The notes: a model not told the origin generated them from the sequence alone. Shown: positions 48,801 through 58,012, counted from the stretch's first letter. The stretch: DNA of 64,000 nt from Fibrobacterota bacterium (GCA_019509785.1 JAEKLQ010000044.1:1-64000); one strand, 5' to 3'. Numbers and translations: made by a program.

Positions 48801-51726
48801 TTTCGTGCTGGAACTTTCCTCCCGCGATCGCCTGGGGCGCTTGCAGACCGTGAAGGCGGACCTCTTCCTGGCGGGTAACAAGCCGGTTACCTGGAAGAAG
48901 GGGGAACAAGCCTTGTTCGAGACCGTGCCGGACAAGGAGAAATACCTGCCGGGCCAGGAGGCCCGCATCCTGCTGAAGAGCCCGTTCCAGAAGGCCCGGG
49001 CCTTGGCCGTCATCGAGCGGCCGGCGGGGGAGCCGGAATACCGCTGGGTGGACATCGCCGACGGGCAGGGAACCTTGACCCTGTCCATCGGGCCCGAGAT
49101 GGCCCCGCGCATCCCGGTGGATTTCCTGCTGATGCGTCCGCGCATCGGCAACGAGAAGCGCATCCCGGACGGGACCGTCGTGGACGCGGCGCGTCCGCAG
49201 ACCTTGGGCAATACCACTTGGCTCAAGGTGGAGCCGACCGGCAACCTCCTGAAAGTCGCCTTGGAGCATCCCCAGACCGTGCGGCCGGGAACCCGTTTCG
49301 ACATGACCGTGAGCCTGAAGGATGATCAGGGGAATCCCCGGCCCGGCGAAGTGGCGTTATGGCTGGTGGACGAAGCCGTCCTCTCGCTGCGCAAGGAGAA
49401 GCCGCTTGACCCATTGCCTTCCTTCCTGCCTCAGGTGGAATCCCACGTATCCTTACGGGACACGCGCAACCTGATCATGGGCGATCTGCGCGTGCCCGAG
49501 AACCCCGGCGGCGACGGGAACGGCGGGCCGGACGCCTTCTTCGGGAAGATGACGGTGCGCAAGAACTTCAAGACCGTGCCTTATTGGAACCCGGCCATCC
49601 CCGTAGACAAGTCGGGCAAGGCCACGGTCTCCATCGCCATGTCCGACGACCTCACCAATTTCGCCGTGCGCGCGGTGGCGGTGTCCGCCATGGACCGCTT
49701 CGGCCAAGGCTCCTCGCAAGTGCGCGTGCGCCTGCCGGTGTTGGTGCAACCCGCCTTGCCGCGCTTCGTTCGCCTAGGCGATCGATTCATGGCGGGAGGC
49801 GTGGCCCGCGTGGTGGAGGGCCCGGGCGGGGCCGCCTCTTGGTCCATCGATGCCCAGGGGCTTAAGGCCACATTGCCGGCGGCGGTTTCCGAGACGAATT
49901 TGATCCCCGATAAGCCGACGGTTCTGCGGGCGGAGATGCAGGTCGAGCAGGTCGGATTCGACGCTGCGGGACGGCTGAAGCGGGATTCGGTCGGCATCCG
50001 CATGGCGGTGGAACGCAAATCGGACAAGGCTGGCGATGCCTTCGCGGTGAGCATCCCCCTCAAATCCGATCGGCCGCTGGAATCGGAAAATGTCTTTGCG
50101 CAGGTTACGCCGGGTAAGCCCTTGTCGGCGCCGGCCATCGCCGGGGCCATACGGCCGGGCACCTTGGCCCGGGACTTGGCGGTGAGCGATCAGCTGGGCA
50201 TCCTCAAGGCTTTGGCCGCCATGACGTCGCTTGTGGGTTACCCCTACGGGTGCGCCGAGCAGCGCCTGAGCCAGGCCTATCCGGCCGTGGCCTACCGGGA
50301 CATCTGGGCCAAGTTCGGGCTGGAGCCTCCCATGCCGGACGTGAAACGCTCCGTGGCGGCCACCGTGGACTACCTGTCCCATGCCCAGGCCCCCGACGGC
50401 CTGATCGGGTACTGGCCCGGATCGACCGGCTACCTTTACCTTACCGCCTACGCGGTGGAATTCCTGAGCGAGGTCAAGCAGGCCAACGCGAAGTCGAAAG
50501 CGGGATATCCCTTCGACGATGCGGTCTATAAGAAAGCCATCGACGCCCTGAAGCGCGGCCTGCGCACCGATTACACCCGCTTCATCGAGGGCCAAACGTA
50601 TTACGAGCGGTCTTGCGCCCTGTACGCCCTGGCCCTGGCGGGCGAGCTGGACGTGGGCTATGCCCGGGAGCTGGCGGGCGCCGCCAACGACGTCGACGTG
50701 CAGAGCCAAGCGCAAATCTACCAGGCGCTCTTACGCAAGCCGGACGCGCTCAAGGCGGAACTGGCGGCACTGCGCGAGCGGCTTTGGAAGCAGACCGTTT
50801 TCAAGCAGCAGGATGGCAAGGAGGTGTTCGCGGGTCTGCAGCAGCGGTCCTTCCGCATCGGCGCCCGCGTCCACGCGGACGAGATCACGGCGCTGGCGAC
50901 CTTGGTGAGCGCCTTCAGCGCCGAGCCGCAGCGGCCGCCCAAGCTGCCCATGCTGGTCGATGAACTGGTCTCCCTGGGGGACGGCGATTCCTGGGGATCC
51001 ACGGCGGAAAACGGCCTGGGTCTCCTGGCCATGCGGGATTTCCTTTCCGGGCCCTCGGGTAACGGGCAAGTTACGGGGACCCTGGCTTGCGGCGGGAGCG
51101 CCCAGCGCATGGCCTACGATCGTTCCAAGGGCGCCTTCGCGACCCGTTGCGCCGATGCCGGCAAGTTGGAACTGCGGATCGATGCCGCCTCCGTCCCGGT
51201 CTACGCGCGCCTCACGCAACGCTGGATGCCCGCCGAGCCCGGCAGCCAGGCTCCCGCGGTGCAAAAGGGCTTCGTCGTGAAGCGCGAGTTGATTTATGTC
51301 CGGCCGGGTCAACCCGATCGGCACACGCCTCTGGACGCCCCCGGCAGCGCCCAATCCCTCCAGGTCGGGGACATCATCGAGGATCATATCCAAGTGCAGA
51401 ATCCCGTGGCCCGGCATTGGGTGGCGGTAACCGCCCCCTTCGCGGCCGGCATGGAATACCTGAATCCGCGCCTGGAGACTTCGGGCGAAGACGCCAAGCC
51501 CAAGGGCGCTACCACTAATTCTGGCGATTACCAGGCTTTCCTGGACGATGGGGCGACCTGGTTCTTCGAGAGCCTGCCCGAAGGGACGTACGACTTCTAT
51601 TTCCGGGTGCGCGCGTCGGTGGAAGGCGCTTATAGCCTGCCCTCGGCCCGCGCCGAGATGATGTACGAGATGGGGAATTACGGGACCAGCCCGGGAGCCC
51701 AGGTGGCGGTGCGGCCGGCGCCGTAA
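45877..51726 (+). CDS. Bacterial alpha-2-macroglobulin with thioester
   Basis: A 1949-residue protein of the YfhM/ECAM type. Bacterial alpha-2-macroglobulins trap proteases in the periplasm by a bait region and a reactive thioester. The thioester motif CAEQ (Cys1459, in YPYGCAEQRLSQAYPA) is present, with the alpha-hexagon TED domain around it; MG and MG2-type domains occur upstream (YRPDEHVYFKGIAR, and VALWLVDEAVLSL at the MG7/nucleotide side). The GTG at 45877 has GGAGG six bases upstream. The signal peptide lacks a lipobox Cys, unlike E. coli YfhM, so the protein may be soluble. It is followed six bases later by pbpC, the classic partner. Confidence 0.92.
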   Translation: MNKRFLGRIVLAGWMGFAFAAAAAPPEKRVPYDYRPADLGQARPQGGAMIMPGSFLREYDPITILYGRDLNPKAPGPLDRPDSLVTLKPSQPGEWRWLDPRTIEFRPAVPWKPMQAYVVKAGGESKTLTALLTPPLSISPAGGSEGLEPFSRVELEFSQPVAPEVLAKLVTFEATPLPGIESKNARVYGPAEYHIKSLEKGGPGSARYAFIFPRPFANGQRIRTVVRLAADPSLSDAKRVYSADTRREFTLDKAGTFEYQFTLNSEGSNYGRDQAIRLPDDGSLILDFSAKPEGLSLSQVKSLLNFSPAPRRMDWSLSQKRITVKLSVDQERLYQVTLAPTGIVDGDGRKLHLDHPCRFWIYQPLDRQYARWGLGQGLLERYGPQHFPLLVNGVKSLDLRIYKISAKHKAFWPYPDEPVRVDESQAPPGPGEEPEREQDILRPLGAFEMDKHIRMLGAPHYSAVIDLDQEGVTRFQSLDLKPLFAKISGADKPGAYLVGFRPLDGTTERAYVRLLVTDLALTTVEAKRQARFAVTSVSTGKPVADAEIQIEGAVKDKLEVLAKGRTDADGMFAVEHTQLLSGGFEGSSLKRVTVRKDDDMLVLDTRPGEAPPSFANNHWAGSQSGSEWLSWLARDPYDYAQDKVPAGFVFTERPIYRPDEHVYFKGIARTLFHGKVEAPDAAASYSAVVESPAGLKYEFHPRLSASGTFNDSLVEKNLPTGDYSLRLLRHHPKEGESEVASTGFAIEAYKLPKFEIKLQAPDKAQNDRPVSVKLNAAYYAGGKVAGQNVAWRVVSYPFAYAPDGVAGFILSTDARYGGAEPEHQEGALEQKDVTDDNGQAVLAVNPQSATGGNPRKYLIEATVTDADEQTVSNRTTFVALPPFILALKTERHIAGGSTIKAEVAALGVDGKFEAGHKVSVQLKKMSWIAYLQETDFSRGKPKYRTRESIDLIGEKPVTTGSAPVPVEFGGQEPGVFVLELSSRDRLGRLQTVKADLFLAGNKPVTWKKGEQALFETVPDKEKYLPGQEARILLKSPFQKARALAVIERPAGEPEYRWVDIADGQGTLTLSIGPEMAPRIPVDFLLMRPRIGNEKRIPDGTVVDAARPQTLGNTTWLKVEPTGNLLKVALEHPQTVRPGTRFDMTVSLKDDQGNPRPGEVALWLVDEAVLSLRKEKPLDPLPSFLPQVESHVSLRDTRNLIMGDLRVPENPGGDGNGGPDAFFGKMTVRKNFKTVPYWNPAIPVDKSGKATVSIAMSDDLTNFAVRAVAVSAMDRFGQGSSQVRVRLPVLVQPALPRFVRLGDRFMAGGVARVVEGPGGAASWSIDAQGLKATLPAAVSETNLIPDKPTVLRAEMQVEQVGFDAAGRLKRDSVGIRMAVERKSDKAGDAFAVSIPLKSDRPLESENVFAQVTPGKPLSAPAIAGAIRPGTLARDLAVSDQLGILKALAAMTSLVGYPYGCAEQRLSQAYPAVAYRDIWAKFGLEPPMPDVKRSVAATVDYLSHAQAPDGLIGYWPGSTGYLYLTAYAVEFLSEVKQANAKSKAGYPFDDAVYKKAIDALKRGLRTDYTRFIEGQTYYERSCALYALALAGELDVGYARELAGAANDVDVQSQAQIYQALLRKPDALKAELAALRERLWKQTVFKQQDGKEVFAGLQQRSFRIGARVHADEITALATLVSAFSAEPQRPPKLPMLVDELVSLGDGDSWGSTAENGLGLLAMRDFLSGPSGNGQVTGTLACGGSAQRMAYDRSKGAFATRCADAGKLELRIDAASVPVYARLTQRWMPAEPGSQAPAVQKGFVVKRELIYVRPGQPDRHTPLDAPGSAQSLQVGDIIEDHIQVQNPVARHWVAVTAPFAAGMEYLNPRLETSGEDAKPKGATTNSGDYQAFLDDGATWFFESLPEGTYDFYFRVRASVEGAYSLPSARAEMMYEMGNYGTSPGAQVAVRPAP

Positions 51727-51732
51727 TCGGAA

Positions 51733-54174
51733 ATGGCCGCGTTCCCTCCATCCGGCAAAACCCCTTCCGGGTTCGTGAAGGCCCGCCGCGGTTGGGCGGC
51801 CCTATTGCTGGCGCTGCCGTTAATACCCATCGTCCATGGCCTTTTCGACGCGCGCCTCAAGGCGCGCACGCCTTCGCTGCATCTGCTCGATCGCAATTGG
51901 CGCTTCATCGCCGCCCTCGATAACGGCCAAGGCGATTTCGGGTACTGGGACATGCCCGATTCCCTGCCTCCCGCCCTGATCGCCGCCGCCCTGGCCGCCG
52001 AGGACCGCCGCTTCGCCTCCCATCCCGGCATCGACGCGCGCGCGGTCGCCGGGGCCTTCCGCGACCATTACCTGCGTCGCGGCCCCCAGCGGGGCGCTTC
52101 CACCTTGGCCATGCAGGTGGCCCGCCTGCAACGCTCCGGGGGCGCCGGCTGGTATTGGAAAATCCACGATGCCGCCGCGGCCTTAGGTCTCACCGCGCGC
52201 CTGGGCCGGACCGGGATCCTGCGCGCCTATTTCCGCGACGCTCCCTACGGCAACCGCATTTCGGGGGCGGCCTGCGCGGCCCGCCGCTATTTCCGGAAAC
52301 CCGTCCAGGACGTGAGCCTGGCCGAAGCGGCTTTGTTGGCCGCGTTGCCTAAGGCGCCTTCTCGCTATAACCTCTTCGACGTGGAGGGCTTCGCGGGGGC
52401 CCGGCGTCGCGCGGCCCTCATCCTGAAGCGGGCCCAGGCTTACGGTTTCATCGATGCGGAGAAGCGGGACGGGGCGTTGGCGGAATTGGCCTCCTTGGAT
52501 CGGCCGGCCCGCCAATCGCGCGATCCCAGCGTGCTGCATTACCTGCGCCAAGCCGCCGTTCATACGGCAGCCGCGCACACGGCCGTACCCGCGCATCCCC
52601 GCGGCGAAGAACGAACCACCCTCGACCTCGCCGTGCAGGATACCCTGCAATCCCTGCTCCGGCGCGAGCTGCCCCAACTCCTGAAATGGGAGGCCGGCAA
52701 CGCCGCCGCCCTGGTGCTGGACGTCCGTCGGGGCCAGGTCCTCGCCTATGTAGGCTCGCAGGGTTATTTCGACCCGCGCGGCGGCGCCATCGATTTCGCC
52801 AACCTGCCCCGGTCCACGGGGAGCCTGCTCAAGCCTTTCATTTACGCCATGGGCATGGAGTGGAAAGGTTACACGGCCGCTACCGTGCTCGACGATCAGG
52901 GCCACGACTTCGGGACCGGGAACCACTCCTTCGTGCCGGAGGATTACGATCATAAATACCTGGGCCCGGTGCTGTACAAGAACGCCCTGGCCAATAGCCG
53001 CAACATCCCCGCCGTGGAAGTATTGAAGGCGGTGGGCGTGGATGAATTCTACCGGCGCTGCGTCGCCCTGGGGCTGGCGCGCGACGACGGCCAGGCGGGC
53101 CACTACGGCTTGGGCCTTTCCATCGGAGGGTTGTATTGCTCCCTGCAACAGGTGGCCGAGGCCTATCTGGCCTTGGCCAACCAGGGAGAGCGCCGCCCTC
53201 TGGTTTGGGAATTGCCGGACAGCGCCACGGGACGAACCGCGGTAGAACCCGAATCCGCCCATGCCGAGCCCGAGCGCGTTATGCCTGCCGATATCGCCAT
53301 GATGATCCGCCGCTTCCTGGCCGATCCCGTGGCCCGCCTGCCGGGCTTCCCCCGGGGCGGCAACCTCGAATATCCCTTCGCGGTCTCCGTCAAGACCGGC
53401 ACCTCCGAAGGCTACCGCGATTCCTGGTGCATGGCTTTCAGCGATACCTACCTGGTCGGGGTTTGGATCGGCAATGCCGATTTTTCGCCCACAAAGGGGC
53501 TCAGCGGGTACGAAGGCGCCGCGCGCATCGCCAAACGCATGCTGTACGCTTTGCACCCCGATCGCCTGGACGGCCTGCGAGACGGCGAAACCCCGTATCC
53601 TCCCGGTTACGTCCCCGTGCCCATCTGCCGGCTCACCGGAAAGCGCGCGGACCGCTTTACGCCTTACGTCACCACCGAATACTTCAAGCCCGGCACCGAG
53701 CCGCTGGAGTACAGCGATGCGCAACAGACCTTGCCGGTGGATGCGCGCAATGGGCTATTGGCCTACCCCGGCTGCCCCGTGCCCATACGGTGGAAACGCT
53801 TCACCGTGCTGGAACCGCGTTATCGTGAATGGGCCGCCGCCCAGGGCCTGGAGGTCCCGCCCGATCGCTATAGCCCGGAATGCGGCGGCCAAGGATTCGC
53901 AGACCGTTACGCTCTCTCCATCACCTCCCCCCGCGGAGGTTCGCGCTTCTTCATCGATCCGGAGATGCCGGAGGGCGCGAGCGTCTTGCCCATCGCCTGC
54001 CGCATCGATCCCGCGCCTGCCACCGTCCTGTGGCTCGCCGATGGGGAAGAGGTGGCCGAGGTGAAATTCCCTTTCACCTTGAAATGGCCTATGCGCGCGG
54101 GGCCGCATACCTTCCAGGCGGTCGTTCCAGGGACCAATTATCGTAGTGCAACGGTCCGGCTGGAAGTGTATTGA
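51733..54174 (+). CDS. pbpC: Penicillin-binding protein 1C
   Basis: A bifunctional class A PBP of 813 residues. After one membrane helix comes the GT51 glycosyltransferase domain with catalytic Glu90 in AAEDRRF, then QRGASTLAMQVARL and YGNRISGAACAARRYF. The transpeptidase has STGSLLKP (Ser364, Lys367), the SRN motif and KTGTSEGYRD (Lys554). A C-terminal BiPBP_C beta domain (about 720-813) identifies PBP1C. Linkage to alpha-2-macroglobulin is conserved in many diderms, where PBP1C is thought to repair wall breaches while the macroglobulin blocks intruding proteases. All catalytic residues are kept. Confidence 0.95.
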   Translation: MAAFPPSGKTPSGFVKARRGWAALLLALPLIPIVHGLFDARLKARTPSLHLLDRNWRFIAALDNGQGDFGYWDMPDSLPPALIAAALAAEDRRFASHPGIDARAVAGAFRDHYLRRGPQRGASTLAMQVARLQRSGGAGWYWKIHDAAAALGLTARLGRTGILRAYFRDAPYGNRISGAACAARRYFRKPVQDVSLAEAALLAALPKAPSRYNLFDVEGFAGARRRAALILKRAQAYGFIDAEKRDGALAELASLDRPARQSRDPSVLHYLRQAAVHTAAAHTAVPAHPRGEERTTLDLAVQDTLQSLLRRELPQLLKWEAGNAAALVLDVRRGQVLAYVGSQGYFDPRGGAIDFANLPRSTGSLLKPFIYAMGMEWKGYTAATVLDDQGHDFGTGNHSFVPEDYDHKYLGPVLYKNALANSRNIPAVEVLKAVGVDEFYRRCVALGLARDDGQAGHYGLGLSIGGLYCSLQQVAEAYLALANQGERRPLVWELPDSATGRTAVEPESAHAEPERVMPADIAMMIRRFLADPVARLPGFPRGGNLEYPFAVSVKTGTSEGYRDSWCMAFSDTYLVGVWIGNADFSPTKGLSGYEGAARIAKRMLYALHPDRLDGLRDGETPYPPGYVPVPICRLTGKRADRFTPYVTTEYFKPGTEPLEYSDAQQTLPVDARNGLLAYPGCPVPIRWKRFTVLEPRYREWAAAQGLEVPPDRYSPECGGQGFADRYALSITSPRGGSRFFIDPEMPEGASVLPIACRIDPAPATVLWLADGEEVAEVKFPFTLKWPMRAGPHTFQAVVPGTNYRSATVRLEVY

Positions 54175-54195
54175 AAACGGAAGTGTATTGAAAAC
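54162..54195 (+). repeat. Tandem 17-bp duplication covering the pbpC stop
   Basis: GGAAGTGTATTGAAAAC occurs at 54162-54178 and again at 54179-54195. The first copy includes the last codons and TGA of pbpC. A slippage-type duplication; no effect on the protein. Confidence 0.9.
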
Positions 54196-54308
54196 GTATC
54201 GCTAACGTACTTGTTCGGAAAACGGTCTTCCCGCCCTTGCGCCCCGCGGCTTCCCCTTGATACATTCGCTTGCGCTCGCGCATCGAACTTACGAAACCAG
54301 GAGGAAGC

Positions 54309-56015
54309 ATGCTTCGTCGTACCCTCGATCCGTTCTTCGCGACCGTGGCCATGGTCGCCGCAGGCCTTCCCGGCCCGGCCCGTTCCGCCCTGCCGGCGGG
54401 CCCCTGCGATTACCTCGTCATCACGGACTCGGTCCTTGCCCCGCAGGCCAGGCGCCTGGCCGATTTGCGGCATCGCGTTACGCCGGCCATCGCCGCGCAT
54501 CCCTGCGTGGCCGATATGGGCGATATCTACCGCGCTTTCCCGCCCACGGGATGGCGCTGGACTTCCCTGCGTGATTATCTGGCCTCGCGCTATCGCGCTT
54601 CCCCCCACGAGATGGGCCACGTTGCCTTGATGGGAGGCGCATCCTTCGACGATGCCTCTGCCGCCAACCATGTACCCGTCTATCGGGAAGAATCGCCCTC
54701 CTTGATCCAACCTCCTCCCGGTGTCGATACCTTGACCACCGACGATGCCTACACGGAATTCTTCGACAGCATCGCCCATGCCGATGACTTTGGCCCGCGC
54801 TTCGCCTTGGGCCGCATCCCCGCGTCGACGCCGGAACAGGCCGATGCCTATTTAGACAAGGTGGAGGATTACGAGTCGGCTTTCCCTTACGGGCCCCAGG
54901 CCTTCACCTACGGGTACCTCAGCGATGACGATATCCAGATCGGGCTCCCGGACAGCCTGATGCCGATCCAGAACTTTCCCGAGAATCATTACGATCTCTG
55001 GGAGGGGTTGAAGGTGAAGCCTTTCGTGCGCCGGGTCCTCTCTATCGAATTCCCTTTGCATTCTGACGGGACCAAGCCGGAGGCCAGGGACAGCGCCGTG
55101 GCCTTGCTCAATGCCGGTCCGGCGCGGGCGTATTGGGTAGGGACGGGAAATCCTTCCCAGTTCACCGATGAGAAGATGTTCATGGTCCCGGGGGACTTGC
55201 CGCGTTTGCGGACGAAACGGTTGCAACCGGTGGTGGTCGCGCTTTCCGCCTCGGTCGCCCGATTCGTGGACCCCGGGAGCGTCATCGGCCGGGATTTGCT
55301 GCTCCATCCCGATGGCGCCATCGCCTTCCTGGGCGCGACCAGCCTGACCTATCCAGGGCCCAATCTCAACCTCGCGCGCGCTTTCGATTCCGCTGCGGCG
55401 CGGGGCGGGACCGTAGGCGCCGCCGTCGCGGCGGCCAAGCGGGCCGACGCTTCCATAGGAGCCACGGATATGCGGAACGCGGCCGCCTATGTGCTGCTTG
55501 GCGATCCGGGCCTGAGCCTGCATCCGCCCATCCTCGATCTGGTTCCGGCGCAAGGCAGCGGGCCGGGACGCCTGATCTTGGAAGGCGCGGGCGCGCCCGG
55601 GGATTCCGCCTGCTTCCAGCTGGTCCGCATCGATTCCTTGCCCTGGAACGCCGTCATCCTTTCCGCCAACCAGGCCCAGCGCGATCGGAAATACGTCCGG
55701 GAGACCGTGGTGGCCGAGGGCCGGGCGGCCCTGGGAACGGGAGGATCGGTAACCTTCGCGCTACCTTCCGCCGGAGATCCCCGCGCGGCGGCGGTCAAGG
55801 TCATGACCTGGAATTCGAAAAACATGCATTACGGCCATTTCCCTTTGGAGTCTCTCGGCATCGCGGCGTTACGATCCGTTCCCGGCGCGGCCCGGACGCC
55901 CCCGGGCTACCGGATGCGCGTGCGCGGGAGCTCCCTGGTTCTGGAAGGGAAGGGCGGCATCTATGGGCTGGACGGGCGATCCTTAGCCCCCCAGGTCCTA
56001 TCGCACGGCAAGTAA
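54309..56015 (+). CDS. C25 (gingipain-fold) protein lacking catalytic His and Cys
   Basis: A 568-residue exported protein; the ATG at 54309 has AGGAGG four bases upstream and gives a signal peptide ending near GPARSA. It follows the C25 order: DYLVITDSVL, a VALMGGASFDD strand, RFALGRIPASTPEQADAYLDKVEDYE, then the two catalytic regions. Where gingipains have GHG, this has VGTG (about residue 275); where they have LSC, this has LSASVARF (about residue 311). Both catalytic residues are thus replaced. The GAIAFLGATSLTYPGP segment and a C-terminal beta-sandwich remain. Likely a non-proteolytic relative with a binding role. It is a separate unit 134 bp after pbpC. Confidence 0.7.
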   Translation: MLRRTLDPFFATVAMVAAGLPGPARSALPAGPCDYLVITDSVLAPQARRLADLRHRVTPAIAAHPCVADMGDIYRAFPPTGWRWTSLRDYLASRYRASPHEMGHVALMGGASFDDASAANHVPVYREESPSLIQPPPGVDTLTTDDAYTEFFDSIAHADDFGPRFALGRIPASTPEQADAYLDKVEDYESAFPYGPQAFTYGYLSDDDIQIGLPDSLMPIQNFPENHYDLWEGLKVKPFVRRVLSIEFPLHSDGTKPEARDSAVALLNAGPARAYWVGTGNPSQFTDEKMFMVPGDLPRLRTKRLQPVVVALSASVARFVDPGSVIGRDLLLHPDGAIAFLGATSLTYPGPNLNLARAFDSAAARGGTVGAAVAAAKRADASIGATDMRNAAAYVLLGDPGLSLHPPILDLVPAQGSGPGRLILEGAGAPGDSACFQLVRIDSLPWNAVILSANQAQRDRKYVRETVVAEGRAALGTGGSVTFALPSAGDPRAAAVKVMTWNSKNMHYGHFPLESLGIAALRSVPGAARTPPGYRMRVRGSSLVLEGKGGIYGLDGRSLAPQVLSHGK

Positions 56016-56024
56016 CCGTCCGAG

Positions 56025-56045
56025 GTTAGGCCGTTCTGGCCTAAC
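56025..56045. terminator. Hairpin downstream of C25-like gene
   Basis: GTTAGGCC, loop GTTCT, GGCCTAAC: a perfect 8-bp stem nine bases after the stop. No T-run follows, so termination is likely only in part, or this is an operator. Confidence 0.5.
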
Positions 56046-56161
56046 GCCGTAGGGATGCGCGTGGCAGGCTCGGCCTAAACGCCTTATCTTCTACTGGCGG
56101 CCCGGGGATTCCTTACTTCTACGGGCGATCGCATCCGGCCTCGCGGCCGGAAGGGGGATTC

Positions 56162-57544
56162 ATGCCGAAGCGCTCACCAGGTTTTGCATTCTCCCTGGCA
56201 TCGGTCCTCATCGCGATCCCCGCGCTGCCGCTTCATGCCCAGGAAGGCCCCCTTCATTTCCGCAAGCTCTGCCTCAATCCGCAATTCTATTCGGAAGGCA
56301 TCAGCGCCGGCGATCTGGATCATGACGGCATCATCGATATCGTGGCCGGGCCCTATTATTACCCAGGCCCCGACTTCGCGCGCAAAGTGGACTTCCGCCA
56401 ACCGCGGACCACCCCCTTCGATACCACCGGCGATTCCGATTGCTACTCCGTCTTCCCTTTCGACTTCAACGGCGACGGATGGCTCGACGTCCTCTCCACG
56501 CGGCAGAATGGCGGGATGGAAGCCGTCTGGTACGAGAATCCCAAGGGCGCGGGAGGTCTCTGGCCCGAGCACGTGGTCCACTCCGTCGTCCAAAACGAAT
56601 CGGCGACCCTTCTCGACATGGACGGCGACGGCAAGCCCGAGTTGATCACCAATTCCGGCGGGTATGGCGGTTGGATCGCGCCCGATTGGTCCAAACCCGC
56701 TTCCCCCTGGTCTTTACATCGTGTCACCCAGGTCCAGAACTGGGGCTCGTATACGCATGGCATTGGCGCCGGGGACGTCAATGGCGACGGGCGACTCGAT
56801 CTGATGTTCTCCACCGGCTGGTGGGAACATCCCGCAGCCGTCGCGGACACGCCGTGGACCTTTCACGCCGCCACCTTAGGCGGGCAGGCTGCGCCTCAGG
56901 AAAGTCCGGGAGGCGCGCAGATGTACGCCTACGATGTGGACGGCGACGGGGACAACGATATCGTAACCAGCTTGCAAGCGCATGGCTTCGGTTTGTCCTG
57001 GTTCGAGAATAAGGGCGGAGGCCTCGCCTTCGATGCGCATCAGCTCGTGGGGCTGCCTTCCGAGAAGGCCAAATACGGGGTCGCGTTTTCGCAATTGCAC
57101 GCGCTGGCCCTGGCCGACCTGGACGGAGACGGATTGAAGGACATCATCACCGGCAAGAGGAAGGGCGCCCATGGCAACGGCGTCGCCGACATCGATTCGC
57201 CCGCGGTGCTCTATTGGTTCAAGTTGACGCGGCCCGCCGGGCAGGCGCCGCGTTTCACGCCTTACCTCATCGATAGCGAAGCCGGCATCGGAACCCAAAT
57301 AACCATCGCGGACGTGAACGGGGACGGACGGCCGGATATCCTGGTCGCCCGCCGCCGCGGCGCCTTCGTCTTCTTCAACGACGGGACGGGAACCGCGCTA
57401 CGGCCCGGACGGTCGCGCAAGATCGCCGAGCGGTTCCCGAAGGCGCCCTCTCCGACTTTGTTATTCCCGCATGGGGACGGGAGTGAAGACGCTCTGGGTC
57501 GCGCTCCAATCGATGGAAGCCGGGCTCCGGACGCCGGGGACTGA
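56162..57544 (+). CDS. Exported FG-GAP/VCBS beta-propeller protein
   Basis: A 460-residue protein with a signal peptide (to PLHAQ) and AGGGGGA before the ATG. Six or more FG-GAP blades carry Ca-binding Asp loops: DLDHDGIIDI, DFNGDGWLDV, DMDGDGKPEL, DVNGDGRLDL, DVDGDGDNDI, DLDGDGLKDI, DVNGDGRPDI. Such integrin-type propellers are common in secreted adhesins and enzymes of FCB bacteria. No catalytic domain is fused. The last 50 residues are low complexity, and no type-IX-like tail is visible. Confidence 0.85.
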   Translation: MPKRSPGFAFSLASVLIAIPALPLHAQEGPLHFRKLCLNPQFYSEGISAGDLDHDGIIDIVAGPYYYPGPDFARKVDFRQPRTTPFDTTGDSDCYSVFPFDFNGDGWLDVLSTRQNGGMEAVWYENPKGAGGLWPEHVVHSVVQNESATLLDMDGDGKPELITNSGGYGGWIAPDWSKPASPWSLHRVTQVQNWGSYTHGIGAGDVNGDGRLDLMFSTGWWEHPAAVADTPWTFHAATLGGQAAPQESPGGAQMYAYDVDGDGDNDIVTSLQAHGFGLSWFENKGGGLAFDAHQLVGLPSEKAKYGVAFSQLHALALADLDGDGLKDIITGKRKGAHGNGVADIDSPAVLYWFKLTRPAGQAPRFTPYLIDSEAGIGTQITIADVNGDGRPDILVARRRGAFVFFNDGTGTALRPGRSRKIAERFPKAPSPTLLFPHGDGSEDALGRAPIDGSRAPDAGD

Positions 57545-57674
57545 TCGTCACGGAAGGGTCACGATTCCGTATTTTCGCAGCGCGAAGACGTTTTATCCCC
57601 CCGATCGCGCTGCCGGAACGCAACCTTTTCCCGGGCCAAGCGTCCAATGGAGGTATCAACCCCAGGGGTTCAGG

Positions 57675-57944
57675 ATGCCGGACATCATTTCCATTTGCTG
57701 CGGATGCGGGTCGATCAAAAACGAGGCGGGCGCTTGGGCCCGGGACCTGGATTACCGGCGCCTGCTCCCGTCCAACCGGCTGAGCCATGGGATTTGCCCA
57801 GCCTGCGTGGAGAGGATCTATCCTGAGCTGGCCGGGCTGCTGGCCAAACGGGCGCTGGCCTCCGGCGGGGAAGGCCGTGCGGTTCCGCCCCGCGTCCAGG
57901 CCCCATGGACCGCCTCCGCCCTGGCGCCCTCTCCGATTCCATGA
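57675..57944 (+). CDS. Small zinc-ribbon-like protein
   Basis: An 89-residue protein. Two Cys clusters (ICCGCGSI near residues 7-14, and GICPACVERIYPEL) form a four-Cys zinc site; the SHGICP-x-C...YPEL pattern occurs in small cytosolic proteins and as a tail on response regulators. The ATG at 57675 has an AGGGG a few bases upstream. The last 25 residues are Pro/Ala-rich and may be read-through of non-conserved sequence. It precedes gatC by 68 bp in the same direction. Function unknown. Confidence 0.6.
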   Translation: MPDIISICCGCGSIKNEAGAWARDLDYRRLLPSNRLSHGICPACVERIYPELAGLLAKRALASGGEGRAVPPRVQAPWTASALAPSPIP

Positions 57945-58012
57945 GAGGACAGGGCCTTTTGCTATCTTTGCTCCTTGGCGCGGCCCGCGCCGATCGCAAC
58001 CCCGGAGTCAGG

